DNA of 64,000 bases from Sinonovacula constricta (Eukaryota > Mollusca > Bivalvia > Cardiida > Solecurtidae): positions 8,985,573 to 9,049,572 of the forward strand of contig CM017568.1 of assembly GCA_007844125.1 (NCBI GenBank), read 5' to 3'. How positions within the stretch are numbered: the first letter of the stretch is position 1; every line of letters starts with the position of its first letter. The position numbers and the translations under genes are program-made. The notes under the pieces are model-generated. The model did not search any database, was not told where the DNA came from, and saw nothing but the letters and a program-made list of their open reading frames with translations. Below are positions 37,404 through 60,917 of the stretch, one piece after another.

Positions 37404-38040
37404 ACCTGTATTGCAATCGACCATGAACATAAAGGTTAACAAATTACAGATAATAACAGTTTTATAATAATAAAGTTTGCGTTCTCTTTAAGCATATATT
37501 TTCTAGATTACCCTCAAATTTCAAATAAACATATTGACTCAGGACAGTTAGCTGCAAGTGTCTTAAATTTAATTTTTATTTAAACAATCAACATTTAAAT
37601 GAATTTTTGTGAAAGGGAAATTACAATTTTAGGTTACATATATTTGGAGTAAGTACCGAACGAACGTATATGTATATTTCTTTTTGCGCATTAATACAAA
37701 TCATTTTATATTTTGCTTGAAGCAACAAATGTTCTCATTTTATATCCATTACTCCTATTTAATCTATTGGTGCGTTAGCTTGGGAAAAACAGGCTAACTG
37801 AAAAGCCTCTTTCGTTTGGAAGGTCTTATTGAATTAATCACTTGAAAACTAGCGTCAGGCATTTTATCGAACATAACAAACATTTCATTTACTAACATTA
37901 TAAAAATGCCATACAAAAACATAACAAACACTATATTTTTGTTTTATACCAAATAATTTCCACGTCGTCTTTCCACTAACATTCCAAAAATATATTTAAT
38001 AAACGATTCGAGAGCAAACAACAGTTATCAAAGTTTAGCA

Positions 38041-38350
38041 TTCTTTCTCAATCTTTCTCACACTATCTCTCACTCTCACTCTTTTTCACTCCACGACATT
38101 CTCCTTTTTCCATTCTCGTTGTGTCTCTGTCTGTCTCTTCATCTCATTATGTTTTTCTCTTTCTCTTTCTCTTTCTCAATCTTTCTCACACTATCTCCCA
38201 CTCTCACTCTTTTTCACTCCACGCCATTCTCCTTTTTTCCATTCTCGTTGTGTCTCTGTCTGTCTCTTCATCTTATTATGTTTTTCTCTCTCTCTTTACC
38301 ACTTCACTTTGTGTCTCTCACTCTGTCTCACACTCTGTTTCTTTATCTAT
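38041..38350 (+). repeat. CT-rich tract with an internal 128-bp tandem duplication
   Basis: Polypyrimidine DNA (TCTCACTCTCACTCTTTTTC and similar). A block from about 38051 recurs at about 38179 with few changes, including CTCCACGACATTCTCC / CTCCACGCCATTCTCC and TTCTCGTTGTGTCTCTGTCTG. Confidence 0.8.
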
Positions 38351-38833
38351 GTCTATTATTATAGTCGCTGATTTCTATTATTTGATTATTTACGGGCATT
38401 AATATCAAACTGTTATATCTTTTGAGGTATCGGGAAACAAAAGAGTCAGTTCGAGATTCTACTTACTGTTTAATCAGAAGGGTATCAAATCGGCAGGTAG
38501 CTCGAGCTTCAAAGATAGCAAAAATAATTCAAATGACATACAATAATGTTTTCATTTAAGTAGAAAAAAAATTCATTAATAAAATGTCAAATAAGCATTG
38601 TTTTGCAAAATAATTATTTTATTTATCATTAGGAAAATTTCGTCATGTTTTATACATTAACTTTGCTTGTTAAATAATTATATTAATATTAATTAAGAAA
38701 TACAATCCTACTGTCATACATACGTAGGTGTATAGGATTTAACGTTTCTTTTAAACCACAATAACTTAAAGTACATATTATTTACTTTTTTTCCTATACA
38801 TATTTTCAATGATTGAAATGTGTTCAAATCTAT

Positions 38834-38945
38834 TTCCAGTATATCAATATGGCAATATTTTGAACAGTAATTTCCCTGATGTTTCTTGGCGGCAGGATTT
38901 TTATACACTTCGACTTGTCTTCCTGGCACTAGCTCATTACGTTCT
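38834..38945 (+). repeat. Dispersed repeat, copy 1 (pair with 41046)
   Basis: TTCCAGTATATCAATATGGC through CTTGTCTTCCTGGCACTAGC matches 41046-41152 in direct orientation at about 90% identity by eye. The family is unknown. Confidence 0.7.
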
Positions 38946-40334
38946 TTGCCTATTAATGCATCCTTCTCTTGTTTATATTGCAATGTAAACTGTGTATTGT
39001 GTTATACAACAAGCATTGTATTGATGCAAGACAATAGTTGTACTTGTACATACTATGGATTGAAAAAAATGCGTTCTTAACAAATTTTCGATGTCTGTCA
39101 ATACATGCTTAAGGTTTTGTGTTTTCATCTACATCTGTTATTGACAATCTATGTATATTATCTAAACGACGATGCAAATGTGCCGTCGTCTTAGTAAAAA
39201 TGCATCCACCTTTTATTGACATTCTCTCATTGAAGGTCCAAGCTATTATCATCGTTTATATCTCCGGTGCATATCATTCCAGCAAATGACAAAAAGTAAG
39301 CCAAACCTCTACATGTACTGAATTTTCAAGAAATGCTTTAATTGAGATTGGCATTTCAAAGGTAATGTATGCTAGGGCTCTATAGACAAAGGCTGATCAG
39401 AGTGTGTATTTTTTCAATATACATAATAGATAACTATTTAAAAAGATATATTGCCTCCTATGTGTAAACAATCTGTGGATCAATCTTTTTATTGAGGATT
39501 ATTTAACTTAACATGTTACATTCACACACATTAACTACAACAACATGATGAAAAATACTCAGTTACTACATCACTATCGAGTTCTGATAAAATGTCTTAA
39601 ATGATGATGATTGCTCACGGGAATCCAGAAACCTGCCATACCTTGGTTGGGACAGTTACATATATAACAAGGTAAGATGTTTGAATTTAAATGCAGCTGT
39701 GTATTGCTGTTTTGTGGAAATAGGTTCATATTCTGAAGCAATTCTGTGACGAAACATGTGTGGTAAAGCTGATTTAATTCATCTTGAGAATAAAGTCAGT
39801 TTAAAGGCAACGTGTTCAATCTGAAAAGGATGGTCGTTTTAAATGGTAGTTTTATCCTTTTAATACACAATTATAACGTATATTCCTAAAAGATGTGTGC
39901 TTTATAATATAGAAAACCCTGAAAATCTACAGCTCACATATGAACGTATATGCCACTTAGCATTAACCTCCGCTAAGTGCGCTAGGTGAGTTTATTCATT
40001 TGTATCTGTATTAGTCCCTGTAGTATAGAGAAAAACAATAGTAATTTCATGCAAGCGAGTTCTGATATTGTACTAGATTTCCGGTTGGGTCTTGTATCTT
40101 TCTCATAGGCAAAGTAAAGTGTTCTAATATTATTTTTGCTGGATAAGATAATGAAGTACAGAAAGGGTAGGATGTTCCTTTGTCAAAAAACATGTTCGTA
40201 ATGAATTCAACAGCAATGCAGCTGATTTGCTGATGTTTATGCTGATGATGACGACGAGATAGAAGATAATTATGACAATAGTTTTAATGATACTGGACAT
40301 AATAATAATTGATGATGATGCTGATGATAATAAT
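38946..40334. other. AT-rich DNA upstream of the protease gene
   Basis: No coding exon or transposon is supported. The promoter of the cathepsin gene may lie at the right end of this stretch or just beyond it, but I cannot identify core promoter elements with confidence. Confidence 0.4.
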
Positions 40335-40356
40335 ATTGTTGTTGTTGTTGTTGTTA

Positions 40357-40414
<58 letters not shown>
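40335..40414 (+). repeat. (GTT)n and (GAT)n microsatellites
   Basis: About six GTT repeats (40335-40354) run into about twenty GAT/ATG repeats (40356-40414), roughly 140 bp upstream of the proposed start codon of the cathepsin gene. Confidence 0.95.
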
Positions 40415-40554
40415 CTTATTATCTTTCTTTTTTACAGCTTAAACCAAGGTTGTCTAAATGTAGGTTATCAAACAGGTATACTTTGGTGCACGTTTGTTCC
40501 AACGTTTCAATATAACTGTCCTGGTTGTTTCTTTCAAGCGAACCGTTTTTAACA

Positions 40555-51913
<11,359 letters not shown>

Positions 51914-52086
51914 CATCGATTAAATGTATTTCCAGCAACTAAACATGTTCTGTAGAAAGATTACATCTGAAAAGTCCAAACCCTACATAACGTCTGGTTA
52001 ACCTGCTTTTTTTAATTAAACACAATTACCATGTCCGGAATGTATGTATAATAATGAGAACGAGACATATGCTGAACTAGTGATAC

Positions 52087-52092
52087 ATTAAA
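52087..52092 (+). promoter_or_regulatory. Candidate polyadenylation signal ATTAAA of the cathepsin gene
   Basis: First ATTAAA variant after the stop codon in a suitable position, 174 bp downstream. No AATAAA is closer. This is inference only. Confidence 0.35.
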
Positions 52093-52109
52093 CATTCTCA
52101 CCGCTATTA

Positions 52110-53360
52110 AAAGAAATATTTTTTCAAGATTGACAAAGCTCCAGCTACTGGTTGTCGCGGTGAATATATGTTAAGTCATTAAATAACTATTAACGTGTAC
52201 GTTGTCCGTGCCAATCCAGGAATATCCATGTGCGCTTGTCAGTAAGCACCTGAACCCATGCCCATGAAAATAGTTTGGCTGTCTAGGGTACGCATAGACG
52301 TAACCTCCCATTATGTAAAATCTGCCCGGACCTTTCCGGTCCCAAGTAAAAGTGACAAGAAAGAGTGGACATATATGTTGCCGCCGAGCTTGCCAATTTG
52401 TGACCTAACTTTTATGTCCCGAAACCCTTATTACAAAATGAGATTTGACATCAAAACAGAATTGTCTAAATGTTTACAAGTTGGGTTTAATTAAAAAAAA
52501 TGGTAACTCAATACTAATGTTCGAGATTAAAACGGTGAATGTTCAAGTCAGACATAATGTAACCTGTGAAAATTGCGACACAAATTAAATTTTGATACAA
52601 TTGTCAATATACTATTACCACATATTTACAAAACTCTTCTATCTGTTGTTGTTTTATGTCTGGAGAAAATAATTTTAACCAGGAAGACATTTAAACGAAT
52701 TTAAAAAAAAGCTCAATGTAAGAACAAAACATAAATGATAATGATAAACAGTTGCTTTAATGGACAAAAACAATGAAACGGTATAAACGATATAAAAACA
52801 CCACTGAAATAAAACCCAAACATGGAGTTTGCACAACTCACAATTTTTAAAATTGTTTGAAATACCAGCAATATTCAAATAACAACATATTTGTCTGTGA
52901 CCTTTTTGAGTCGCTGAGTACAGTATAGCAACAATAGACATATTGGTGACAGCACTGACAAGCTTTTGGCTTCCAAAAACGTCGCCAAGTATTAGAGTAT
53001 AACTATGTATGTTAGTACATTATTTATTTTACTACTTTAGTGTCCGCATAAATAGATATTTAATAAAAGTAAGGTTTTCTATATGACCATTTATTATATT
53101 GAGTTGTCTTACATTGCATTTTAAAATAATTTTAAGTATGATATAAGTTGGTTATTGTGAACGCTTGAACACATTTTTATACTAAGTTAATTAGAAAAAA
53201 ATATGCATTTCTGTTGTTGGTAAAACTGTCCAAGATGTTCACACGATGTACATGTAACACAAAAATCAACCTTATATTAAATTATTAGAAGTAATTCTTA
53301 ATTAATGTAAGTATAATTATTTGACAAACAAAATAATTAATTTCCTTAATTAAAAAGAAG
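52110..53360. other. AT-rich intergenic DNA downstream of the protease gene
   Basis: No supported gene. The open frames (for example 52258-52494) lack recognisable domains. Confidence 0.45.
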
Positions 53361-56300
53361 TTTTAATTATTTTACTCCCAAAGTATATTTTTTTCATATC
53401 AATGTTACAATAAAATCATGGTAACTTAGTTAACAACTTTACATATGTTCATACAATACACACGATATTTTGTTTTAATTTTCTTTGAAATCAGAAACAT
53501 AGTGTTGAAGTATCCATTTGATGTTTATTAAAACAAACCGAACCCAAACGAAATTGTTGAAAATAGAAAATAAGACAAACACACTAAAGTAAGTGCATAT
53601 CGTTAACTTGCCGCTTGAACTAAAAGGTGCAAATGTAATAACATTTTCTAAACATGTGTAAAATATTGAATTAGCCATTTGTCTAAAACAGTTCAAAAAA
53701 CAACTTTAAACATAGTGGTAATATAATTTGCCTTTTATATGTATATGAACCGATATTAATGTTAATAACATCCCTTGCCATTAGCTATGTAATTGCACAT
53801 AGTGGTTCACTGAATTAGACGTTGTAAAGAAAGACACACCTTTTAAAATAAAGTACGCCATGACTTAGTAAAAGAATAAAGACCAAGATTAGACAGCTGC
53901 CGTTTGGAGATGTCTGGTCAGGTTCTGCACTATTTGCTGCTGAGTCTTTGGCAACATGTCTTTCGTATTTGTCCATAGATGTACGAACAAGAATGTATTG
54001 TTGATAGCATGATTACACTAAAACGAATTGTTGCTTTTGGTCCAACACACAATTTTATGCATTTTTCAGCTATCATTAAACTGTAAATTATAGCATGTAC
54101 GTTAATTAAGAAGAAACAGAACTTGCTTTGTTTTATTTGTTGTGATGTAAATGTTAAAACTTATGAGGCTACGTGACACCTGCAACATAAAATTTTGAAC
54201 TTTTTCATACTTTCGTAAAGTAAATAAGACTCTCCAAACAGAGACGGTATACGTATCTGAAAAACAAGAACAAACATAGTTTAATTAATACGATTGTAGA
54301 TTGTTTTCCGTCAAAGACATACATGATTTTGCTTTATTTTTAATATGCAAATGGAATAAGGGCTGTTTGTCCATTCATTTCCGACAAACGTAGGTAATTA
54401 ATCCCTTTTGCAAACATGGACTAGAGCCACGGGAAAGAGTAAGGCCCCGTGCGGGTTATTGCAAATATCTCGGTCTAGAATACAATGCATAGCTAGTGGA
54501 ACACTCATTCTAACAAACATTAAAATCGCACCATCCCCCACCACACACCCCTTTTGGCCCTGAAATCACTTAGTGATAATCCCGCGCCGCTTTGTTCATT
54601 TATAAATCTGTATTTTTAATGCATATCTGCATTGTGCAAAATAACCACTTGAACATCTTGTTTAAACAGATTACAATATTAATGTTTAAAGCATTCTCTT
54701 GGACACAATTGATGCATCAAGTCCCCTTCGAAATAAATATTTGTTATATATTGCACACATTCCTTTTTCCCTGGCCTTTACTAATCTCGGGAAGTTTAGC
54801 TTTTTGACACCTTTGGACGCTATCTCAACCGACACCAGCAAGGGCACCAAAGTATCAATCAGTACTTTCTTTTCAAGAAACAGTCATTAGACCATTATGA
54901 ATGTCCTAGTTGTTAAGAAGGAGTGATAGTCTCCATATTAAATAAACCAAAAAACATATGGACTGTGTAATATTTTACTACAGGGCACATCCCATTATTA
55001 CAAAACGTGCTCTTTATAATATAAGCCACAAAACATGTAATGCCCGTAGGCAAACATATTTAAATAACAAGATTGAATGACGTAATATAATACAAAGAGC
55101 ACTCTTGTACTGTTTAATGTTATTAAACATACTTTATTAATGCCATTTAAACGCACAAGCCAACGAACCCGTTGTCGCCTATAGAAATATATGCTAACTA
55201 GATAGATTTTAACAGAAAACAAGAAAGTAATTATAAATGACACGGGTTTGAGATCATTGACATTAGTTTCTACTGTCCTTAGATGTTTTATGACTTTATC
55301 GATCATGTTCGTAAATAAATTTTAACCTATCAGTATTTTTGTTATAAAAAGACAATATGCGAACTTCCGAGCACTAAGAATGCCCTGGTATCCTACTTTG
55401 AAAAAACAAAAAGTACCATGAGGTTAGGAACTATGTCCGAAGTAAAAACAGTTTAATCTTTACTCTTTTTGTGTGACCTTTTGGATGCCGGTTCAATGTT
55501 TTGAAGGTTAAAAATTTTAGAAAACTTTCCAATAATCGGAATACAGTGTTTTTCTGTTTTCACACTGAGACAGCTGTATGCATATAAGTGACACCCAGTA
55601 ACACTGCTAGAGAGAGATAAGAAATAATTAAATGGACAGAACCACCGTCAAATCACTCTCAGTCGTCACAAACCCTTCGATGTTTAGATGTAAGGCACAT
55701 CAATACCTTCATAATGAAAGTTTAATCTTAGGAAAAAAAGTCAATCTAATGCATATTAATTAACGAAACCTGTACCACTGACAACTGAAACTTGTTCGAA
55801 GAAACTTTTGTATTGACCAAGAAAAGTTGCAAATATACATGTATTTTATTCTGTTGTACAAACCATTCTCAACCGTGTTTTTAGTCTCACTCCTTACATA
55901 GGGCGTAAAATGTTAAAATGCTGAAAGGACATATGGTCTGTAATTTTCATACATTTTGTAACTATTAGCATGGTTATCGGCACCCTCAAACCTCGACATA
56001 TTTAGCTTTATCAAGCCTCTGTTTCTTTGTCAATTATCTATATACTGCCCAGCGGTCGCCGTACTAAAGACAAACATTATCGTTACAAAAGCGATGATAT
56101 CTTTCAAACTGATTAATATATTCCAGAAGCAATAATAGCTAAATAGCAAATTACAAGGAATTGAGAAGCTTTTGAGAGGTAAAATAGATATTTTAATCTA
56201 ATTTACCTCTAGACAAAGGCAAACAGTGAAAATATAAAAGGAACAAAAACACAGAGACGAGACATAGTACACAAATAGAAAAGAGAGCAGTTACTGTCTT

Positions 56301-56503
56301 GGAGCGGTCAGTCGGCAAAAAGACCGCCTGCGGTGCTGAAACCTGGATTGTTGAGCGCTTCAACCTCGTCATTCCAACAGTTTTTTCCATCGGACAGTGA
56401 AAATAAAAAAAAATATTTCGCCAATCGAGACAACTAATCGGGAGGTAAAACCGGTAAAATGAACTTATATACAAACTAACTAGTAATATAATAAACTATC
56501 TAG
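53361..56503 (+). repeat. Diverged tandem duplication, unit 1 (~3.14 kb)
   Basis: Begins TTTTAATTATTTTACTCCCA and runs in parallel with 56504-59400 at an initial offset of 3,143 bp. By eye identity is above 90%, with indels. Unit 1 holds about 250 bp (about 55085-55310) and about 50 bp (55525-55575) that unit 2 lacks. No known gene was recognised. Confidence 0.9.
56206..56405 (-). repeat. Dispersed repeat family C, copy in duplication unit 1
   Basis: Reverse complement of the intron 6 repeat at 47487-47670, with GTCTCGTCTCTGTGTTTTTG and a TTTTTGCCGACTGACCGCTC variant. It produces a 93-codon minus-strand open frame that I do not regard as a gene. Confidence 0.7.
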
Positions 56504-58740
56504 TTTTAATTATTTTACTCCCAAAGTATATTTTTCATATCAATGTTACAATAAAATCACGGTAACTTAGTTAACAACTTTACATATGTTCAGACAATAC
56601 ACACGATATTTTGTTTTAATTTTCTTTGAAATCAGAAACATAGTGTTGAAGTATCCATTTGATGTTTATGAAAACAAACCGAACCCAAACGGAATTCTTG
56701 AAAATAGAAAATTAGACAAACACACTAAAGTAAGTACGTATCGTTAACTTGCCGCTTGAACTTAAAGGTGCAAATGTAATAACATTTTCTAAACATGTGT
56801 AAAATATTGAATTAGCCATTTGTTTAAAACAGTTTAAAAACAACTTTAAACATAGTGGTAATATTATTTGCCTTTTATATGTATATGAACCGATATTAAT
56901 GGTAATAACATCCCTTGCCACTGGCTATGTAATTGCACATAGTGGTTCACTGAATTAGACGTTGTAAAGAAAGACACACCTTTTAAAATAAAGTACGCCA
57001 TGACTTAGTAAAAGAATAAAGACCTAGATTAGACAGCTGCCGCTTGGAGATGTCTGGTCAGGTTCTGCACTATTTGCTGCTGAGTCTTTTGTAACATGTC
57101 ATTTCGTATTTGTCCATAGATGTACGAACAAGAATGTATTACTGATAGCATGATTACACTAAAACAAATTGTTGCTTTTGGTCCAACACACAATTTGTAT
57201 GCATTTTCCAGCTATCATTAAACTGTAAATTATAGCATGTACGTTAATTAAGAAGAAACAGAACTTGCTTTGTTTTATTTGTTGTGATTTAAATGTTAAA
57301 ACTTATTAGGCTACGTGACACCTGCAACATAAAATTTTGAACTTTTTCATACTTTCGTAAAGTAAATAAGACTCTCTAAACAGAGACAGTATACGTATCT
57401 GAAAAACAAGAACAAACATAGTTTAATTAATACGATTCTAGATTGTTTTCCGTCAAAGACATACATGATTTTGCTTTATTTTTAATATGCAAATGGAATA
57501 AGGGCTGTTTGTCCATTCATTTCCGACAAACGTAGGTAATAAATCCCTTTTGCAAACATGGACTAGAGCCACGGAAAAGAGTAAGGCCCCGTGCGGGATA
57601 TCGCAATATCTCAGTCTAGAATACAATGCATAGCTAGTGGAACACTCATTCTAACAACATTTAAATCGCGCCATCCCCCACCACACACACCTTTTGGCCC
57701 TGAAATCACTTAGTGACATTCCCGCGCCACTTTGTTCATTTATAAATCTATATTTTTAATGGATATCTGCATTGTGCAAAAAAAAACACTTGAACATCTT
57801 GTTTAAACAGATTACAATATTAATGTTTAAAGCATTCTTGGACACAATTGATGCATCTATTCCCTTCGAAATATATATTTGTTATATATTATACATATTA
57901 TTTTTCCCCCGGCCTTTACTAATCGCGGGAAGTTTAGCTTTTTGATAGCTTTGGACGCTTTCTCAACCGACACCACCAAGGGCACCAAAGTATCAATCAG
58001 TACTTGTTTTTCAAGGAACAGTCATTAGACCATTATGAATGTCCTAGTTGTTAAGAAGGAGTCATAGTCTCCATATTAAATAAACCAAAAACATATGGAC
58101 TGTGTAACTTTTTACTACAGGGCACATCTCATTCTTACAAAACGTGCTCTTTATAATATAAGCCACAAAACATGTAATGCCCGTAGGCAAACATATTTAA
58201 ATAACAAGATTGAATGAATTAATATGATACAAAAAATAAATAAATAATAAATAAATTTTAACCTATCAGCAGCACAGAATTTTTGTTATGAAAAGACAAT
58301 ATGCGAACTTCCGAGCACTAAGAATGCCCTGGTATCCTACTTTGAAAAAACAAAAACACCATGAGGTTAGGAACTCTGTCAGAAGTAAAAGCAGTTTTAA
58401 TCTTTACTCTTTTTGTGTGACCTTTTGGATGCCGGTTCAATGTTTTGAAGGTTAAAAATTTTAGAAAACTGTATGCATATAAGCGACTCCCAGTAACACT
58501 GCTGGAGAGAGATAAAAAATAATTAAATGGACAGAACCACCGTTAAATCACTCTCAGTCGTCACAAACCCTTCGACGTTTAGATTTAAGGCACATAAATA
58601 CATTCATAATGAAAGTTTCATCTTAGGAAAAAAGGTCAACCTAATGCATATCAATTAACGAAACCTGTACCACTGACAACTGAAACTTGTTCGAAGAAAC
58701 TTTTGTATTGGCCAAGAAAAGTTGCAAATATACATGTATT

Positions 58741-59046
58741 TTATTCTGTTGTACAAACCATTCTCAACCGTGTTTTTCTAGTCTCACTCCTTACATAGGG
58801 CGTAAAATGTTTAAATGCTGAAAGGACATATGGTCTGTAATTTTCATACATTTTGTAACTATTAGCATGGTTATCGGCACCCTCAAACCTCGACATATTT
58901 AGCTTTATCAAGCCTCTGTTTCTTTGTCTATTATCTATATACTGCTCAGCGGTCGCCGTACTGAAGACACACATTATAGTTACAAAAGCGATGAAATATT
59001 TTAAACTGATTAATATATTCCAGAAGCAATAATAGTTAAATAGCAT
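58741..59046 (-). CDS. Candidate small secreted protein (unit 2 only)
   Basis: A 101-codon open frame on the minus strand. Its N-terminus resembles a signal peptide: hydrophobic FIAFVTIMCVFSTATA ending in an A-x-A site before EQYIDNRQRNRG. The remainder is basic and Tyr-rich (SYKMYENYRPYVLSAFKHFT) with a single late Cys. The homologous stretch of unit 1 (about 55855-56150) has no start codon and carries stops (DN*Q, AF*H), so the frame is not conserved there. No family is recognised and splice structure is unknown. It may be a real short gene, one exon of one, or chance. Confidence 0.3.
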   Translation of the reverse strand: MLFNYYCFWNILISLKYFIAFVTIMCVFSTATAEQYIDNRQRNRGLIKLNMSRFEGADNHANSYKMYENYRPYVLSAFKHFTPYVRSETRKTRLRMVCTTE

Positions 59047-59104
59047 AATACAAGGAATTGAGAAGCTTTTGAGAGGTAAAATAGATATTTTAATCTAAAT
59101 TACC

Positions 59105-59305
59105 TCTAGACAAAGGCAAACAGTGAAAATATAAAAGGAACAAAAACACAGAGACGAGACATAGTACACAAATAGAAAAGAGAGCAGTTACTGTCTTGGA
59201 GCGGTCAGTCGGCAAAAAGACCGACTGCGGTGCTGAAACCTGGATTGTTGAGCACTGCAACTTCACACTTCCTACTGGTTTTTCCATCGGACAGTGAAAA
59301 TAAAA
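59105..59305 (-). repeat. Dispersed repeat family C, copy in duplication unit 2
   Basis: Homologue of 56206-56405. The 92-codon open frame persists with a different reading around the GGAAGTGTGAAGTTGCAGTG segment. Confidence 0.7.
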
Positions 59306-59400
59306 AATATTCCGCCAATCGAGACAACTAATCGGGAGGTAAAACCGGTAAAATGAACTTATATACAAACTAACTTAGTCTAGTAATATAATAAACTATC

Positions 59401-60702
59401 AACATGTGTACAAAATACAGTCGGTAAAATCCTCTGCAACCTATAAGTTCCAAATGATAGAGTAGTTTAAAATAAAACAGCCCAACAAATGACGTATAAT
59501 AAGAACAATTAGGTAATGACATTTAGATTATATTTTATTAAAAGCCGGGGATTTATCCACAATTGGCATATTTTATAATAAAGGTACAAAAATCCCGATG
59601 TTATACCTACAGTGCAATCTCATGTAAAGGGCAAGGCAACTGCTCAAGTTGTCTCAGTTATATAAGGCACGACTGGAGAGACAGAAATCCAACATTGACT
59701 GCCCATTTATAAGTCACTGGTTTGATAAAGTCTCAACGACCTGTCCGGTCATCGTGTAATTTAAAAGCAATGCAAGTACTTGACTGTAAAAGAGTCAGTT
59801 AAAAAAGTGCACCACAACGAAGGACTTCCGGGTTACATACGTCAGCAATACATTTTCTGATGGGTGTTATAAAGAGGTCAGAAAAGTGTAGAAAATATTT
59901 CCATAAAATGCAGGATGGATTATGCCTTGCTGCATAAGTTTTCATACCGCTATTATACTGTGAAGCAACAGAATCATTGAATTTGAAAAATGCCTTCCTT
60001 AATTTGTGAAATCAAAATCCTAGTTGTAACAATTTAGAAGTAATAAACTGGATATCATTGGAATCTTCTACTTAAGTACAAACCCGTGCAAATCATATTT
60101 GTAAATAATACCAAATACTGTAGGAGGTAGCAAGAGGTTAATCACAGTAAAGGAATGGATAATTCACAATACTGAAGTTTAAATCGCCTCGCATGTCATA
60201 ATTTTTAGTAGCGACGTTGTCATTGGATGTAGTGATGTCAATGTCTAGAAATGCTGCATTTAAGTGTCAGGTATTTGCTTGATTAAAGGTAAGTTCTGGA
60301 AGGTAAATAAGATGAAATATTTGTGAAAAGAAAGGAGTATCTATAGTCGAACTATCGACAAGATAGCGTGACGTTGAATTGAAGGCCTCTATAATGAGGC
60401 CTTAGGCTAGAAGGGTATAAAGTTAACATGAAATCACGTTCAAATCAGTTTAAAAACAAACATGCAATTAATGGTGCACAGTTGGTGCCAATAAGAACGC
60501 AAATTACTTATAAATAAAGTGTCATCGCATTTTTAAGTAAATATTGTCTAATAGGAAACAGGGCTTCACAAACATCCTTACAAGTCCACATAATTAACTT
60601 TTCTAAGAAAGTATTGGCAAAAAAGGAATTGTTTTCATGGGATGGGATGGGATTTGCCGAGATTTTTGTCGATACTGTGCAGCGACATTTCTGAATATAG
60701 CA
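59401..60702. other. AT-rich intergenic DNA with one dispersed repeat
   Basis: Contains at about 59570-59640 the minus-strand partner of the intron 6 repeat (46902-46965), including GCCCTTTACATGAG on the complement. Otherwise nothing supported. Confidence 0.5.
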
Positions 60703-60917
60703 CAGGGGCACTTACGAGGTGCCCAGGGTCTGAACCCGGCCGGTCCATTATACTGACACCGACGAGTCAGGCGTAATGTTGTCCCTTTAGCCCCGAGCGT
60801 TAGGAGGGAAGCCACTACTACCAACTTTAAAGTCTTTGGTTTGACCCGGTCAGTGTTTGAACCCACGACCTCCCGATCCGCAAGCCGACTCTCTACCACC
60901 TGAGCTATTGCGGACGG
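60703..60917 (-). mobile_element. tRNA-SINE (family B)
   Basis: On the minus strand it begins CCGTCCGCAATAGCTCAGGTGG, a close match to a tRNA D-arm with A box TAGCTCAGGTGG and B box GTGGGTTCAAACA. The body CAAAGACTTTAAAGTTGGTA through GGCGTCAGTATAATGG-like sequence has the general plan of family A (a 'CAAAG..TTTAAA' block and a 'GGTGTCAGTATAATGG' block). The two families may share a conserved central domain while having different tRNA heads. Confidence 0.85.

Larger units (their letters stand above)
56504..59400 (+). repeat. Diverged tandem duplication, unit 2 (~2.9 kb)
   Basis: Second unit, ending at TAGTAATATAATAAACTATC just as unit 1 does. In place of the 250-bp segment of unit 1 it has an AAATAAATAAATAATAAATA stretch near 58230. 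Confidence 0.9.

Noticed and set aside
53475..53696. Similar minus-strand frames at 53475-53696 and 56712-56921
   Set aside because: Similarity follows from the tandem duplication. The second copy gains a stop within the frame, and no domain or signal is visible.
59090..59368. Conserved 92/93-codon minus-strand frames in both duplication units (also 56193-56474)
   Set aside because: They coincide with a dispersed repeat also present in cathepsin intron 6, where the frame is not kept. Conservation is explained by the duplication.
59640..59760. Possible inverted cathepsin exon 6 fragment next to the shared intron repeat
   Set aside because: Only a few short matches to exon 6 could be aligned by eye, and the catalytic Cys region is not found.
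60603..60899. 98-codon minus-strand frame
   Set aside because: It runs through the family B SINE (tRNA head and body) and is not protein-coding.
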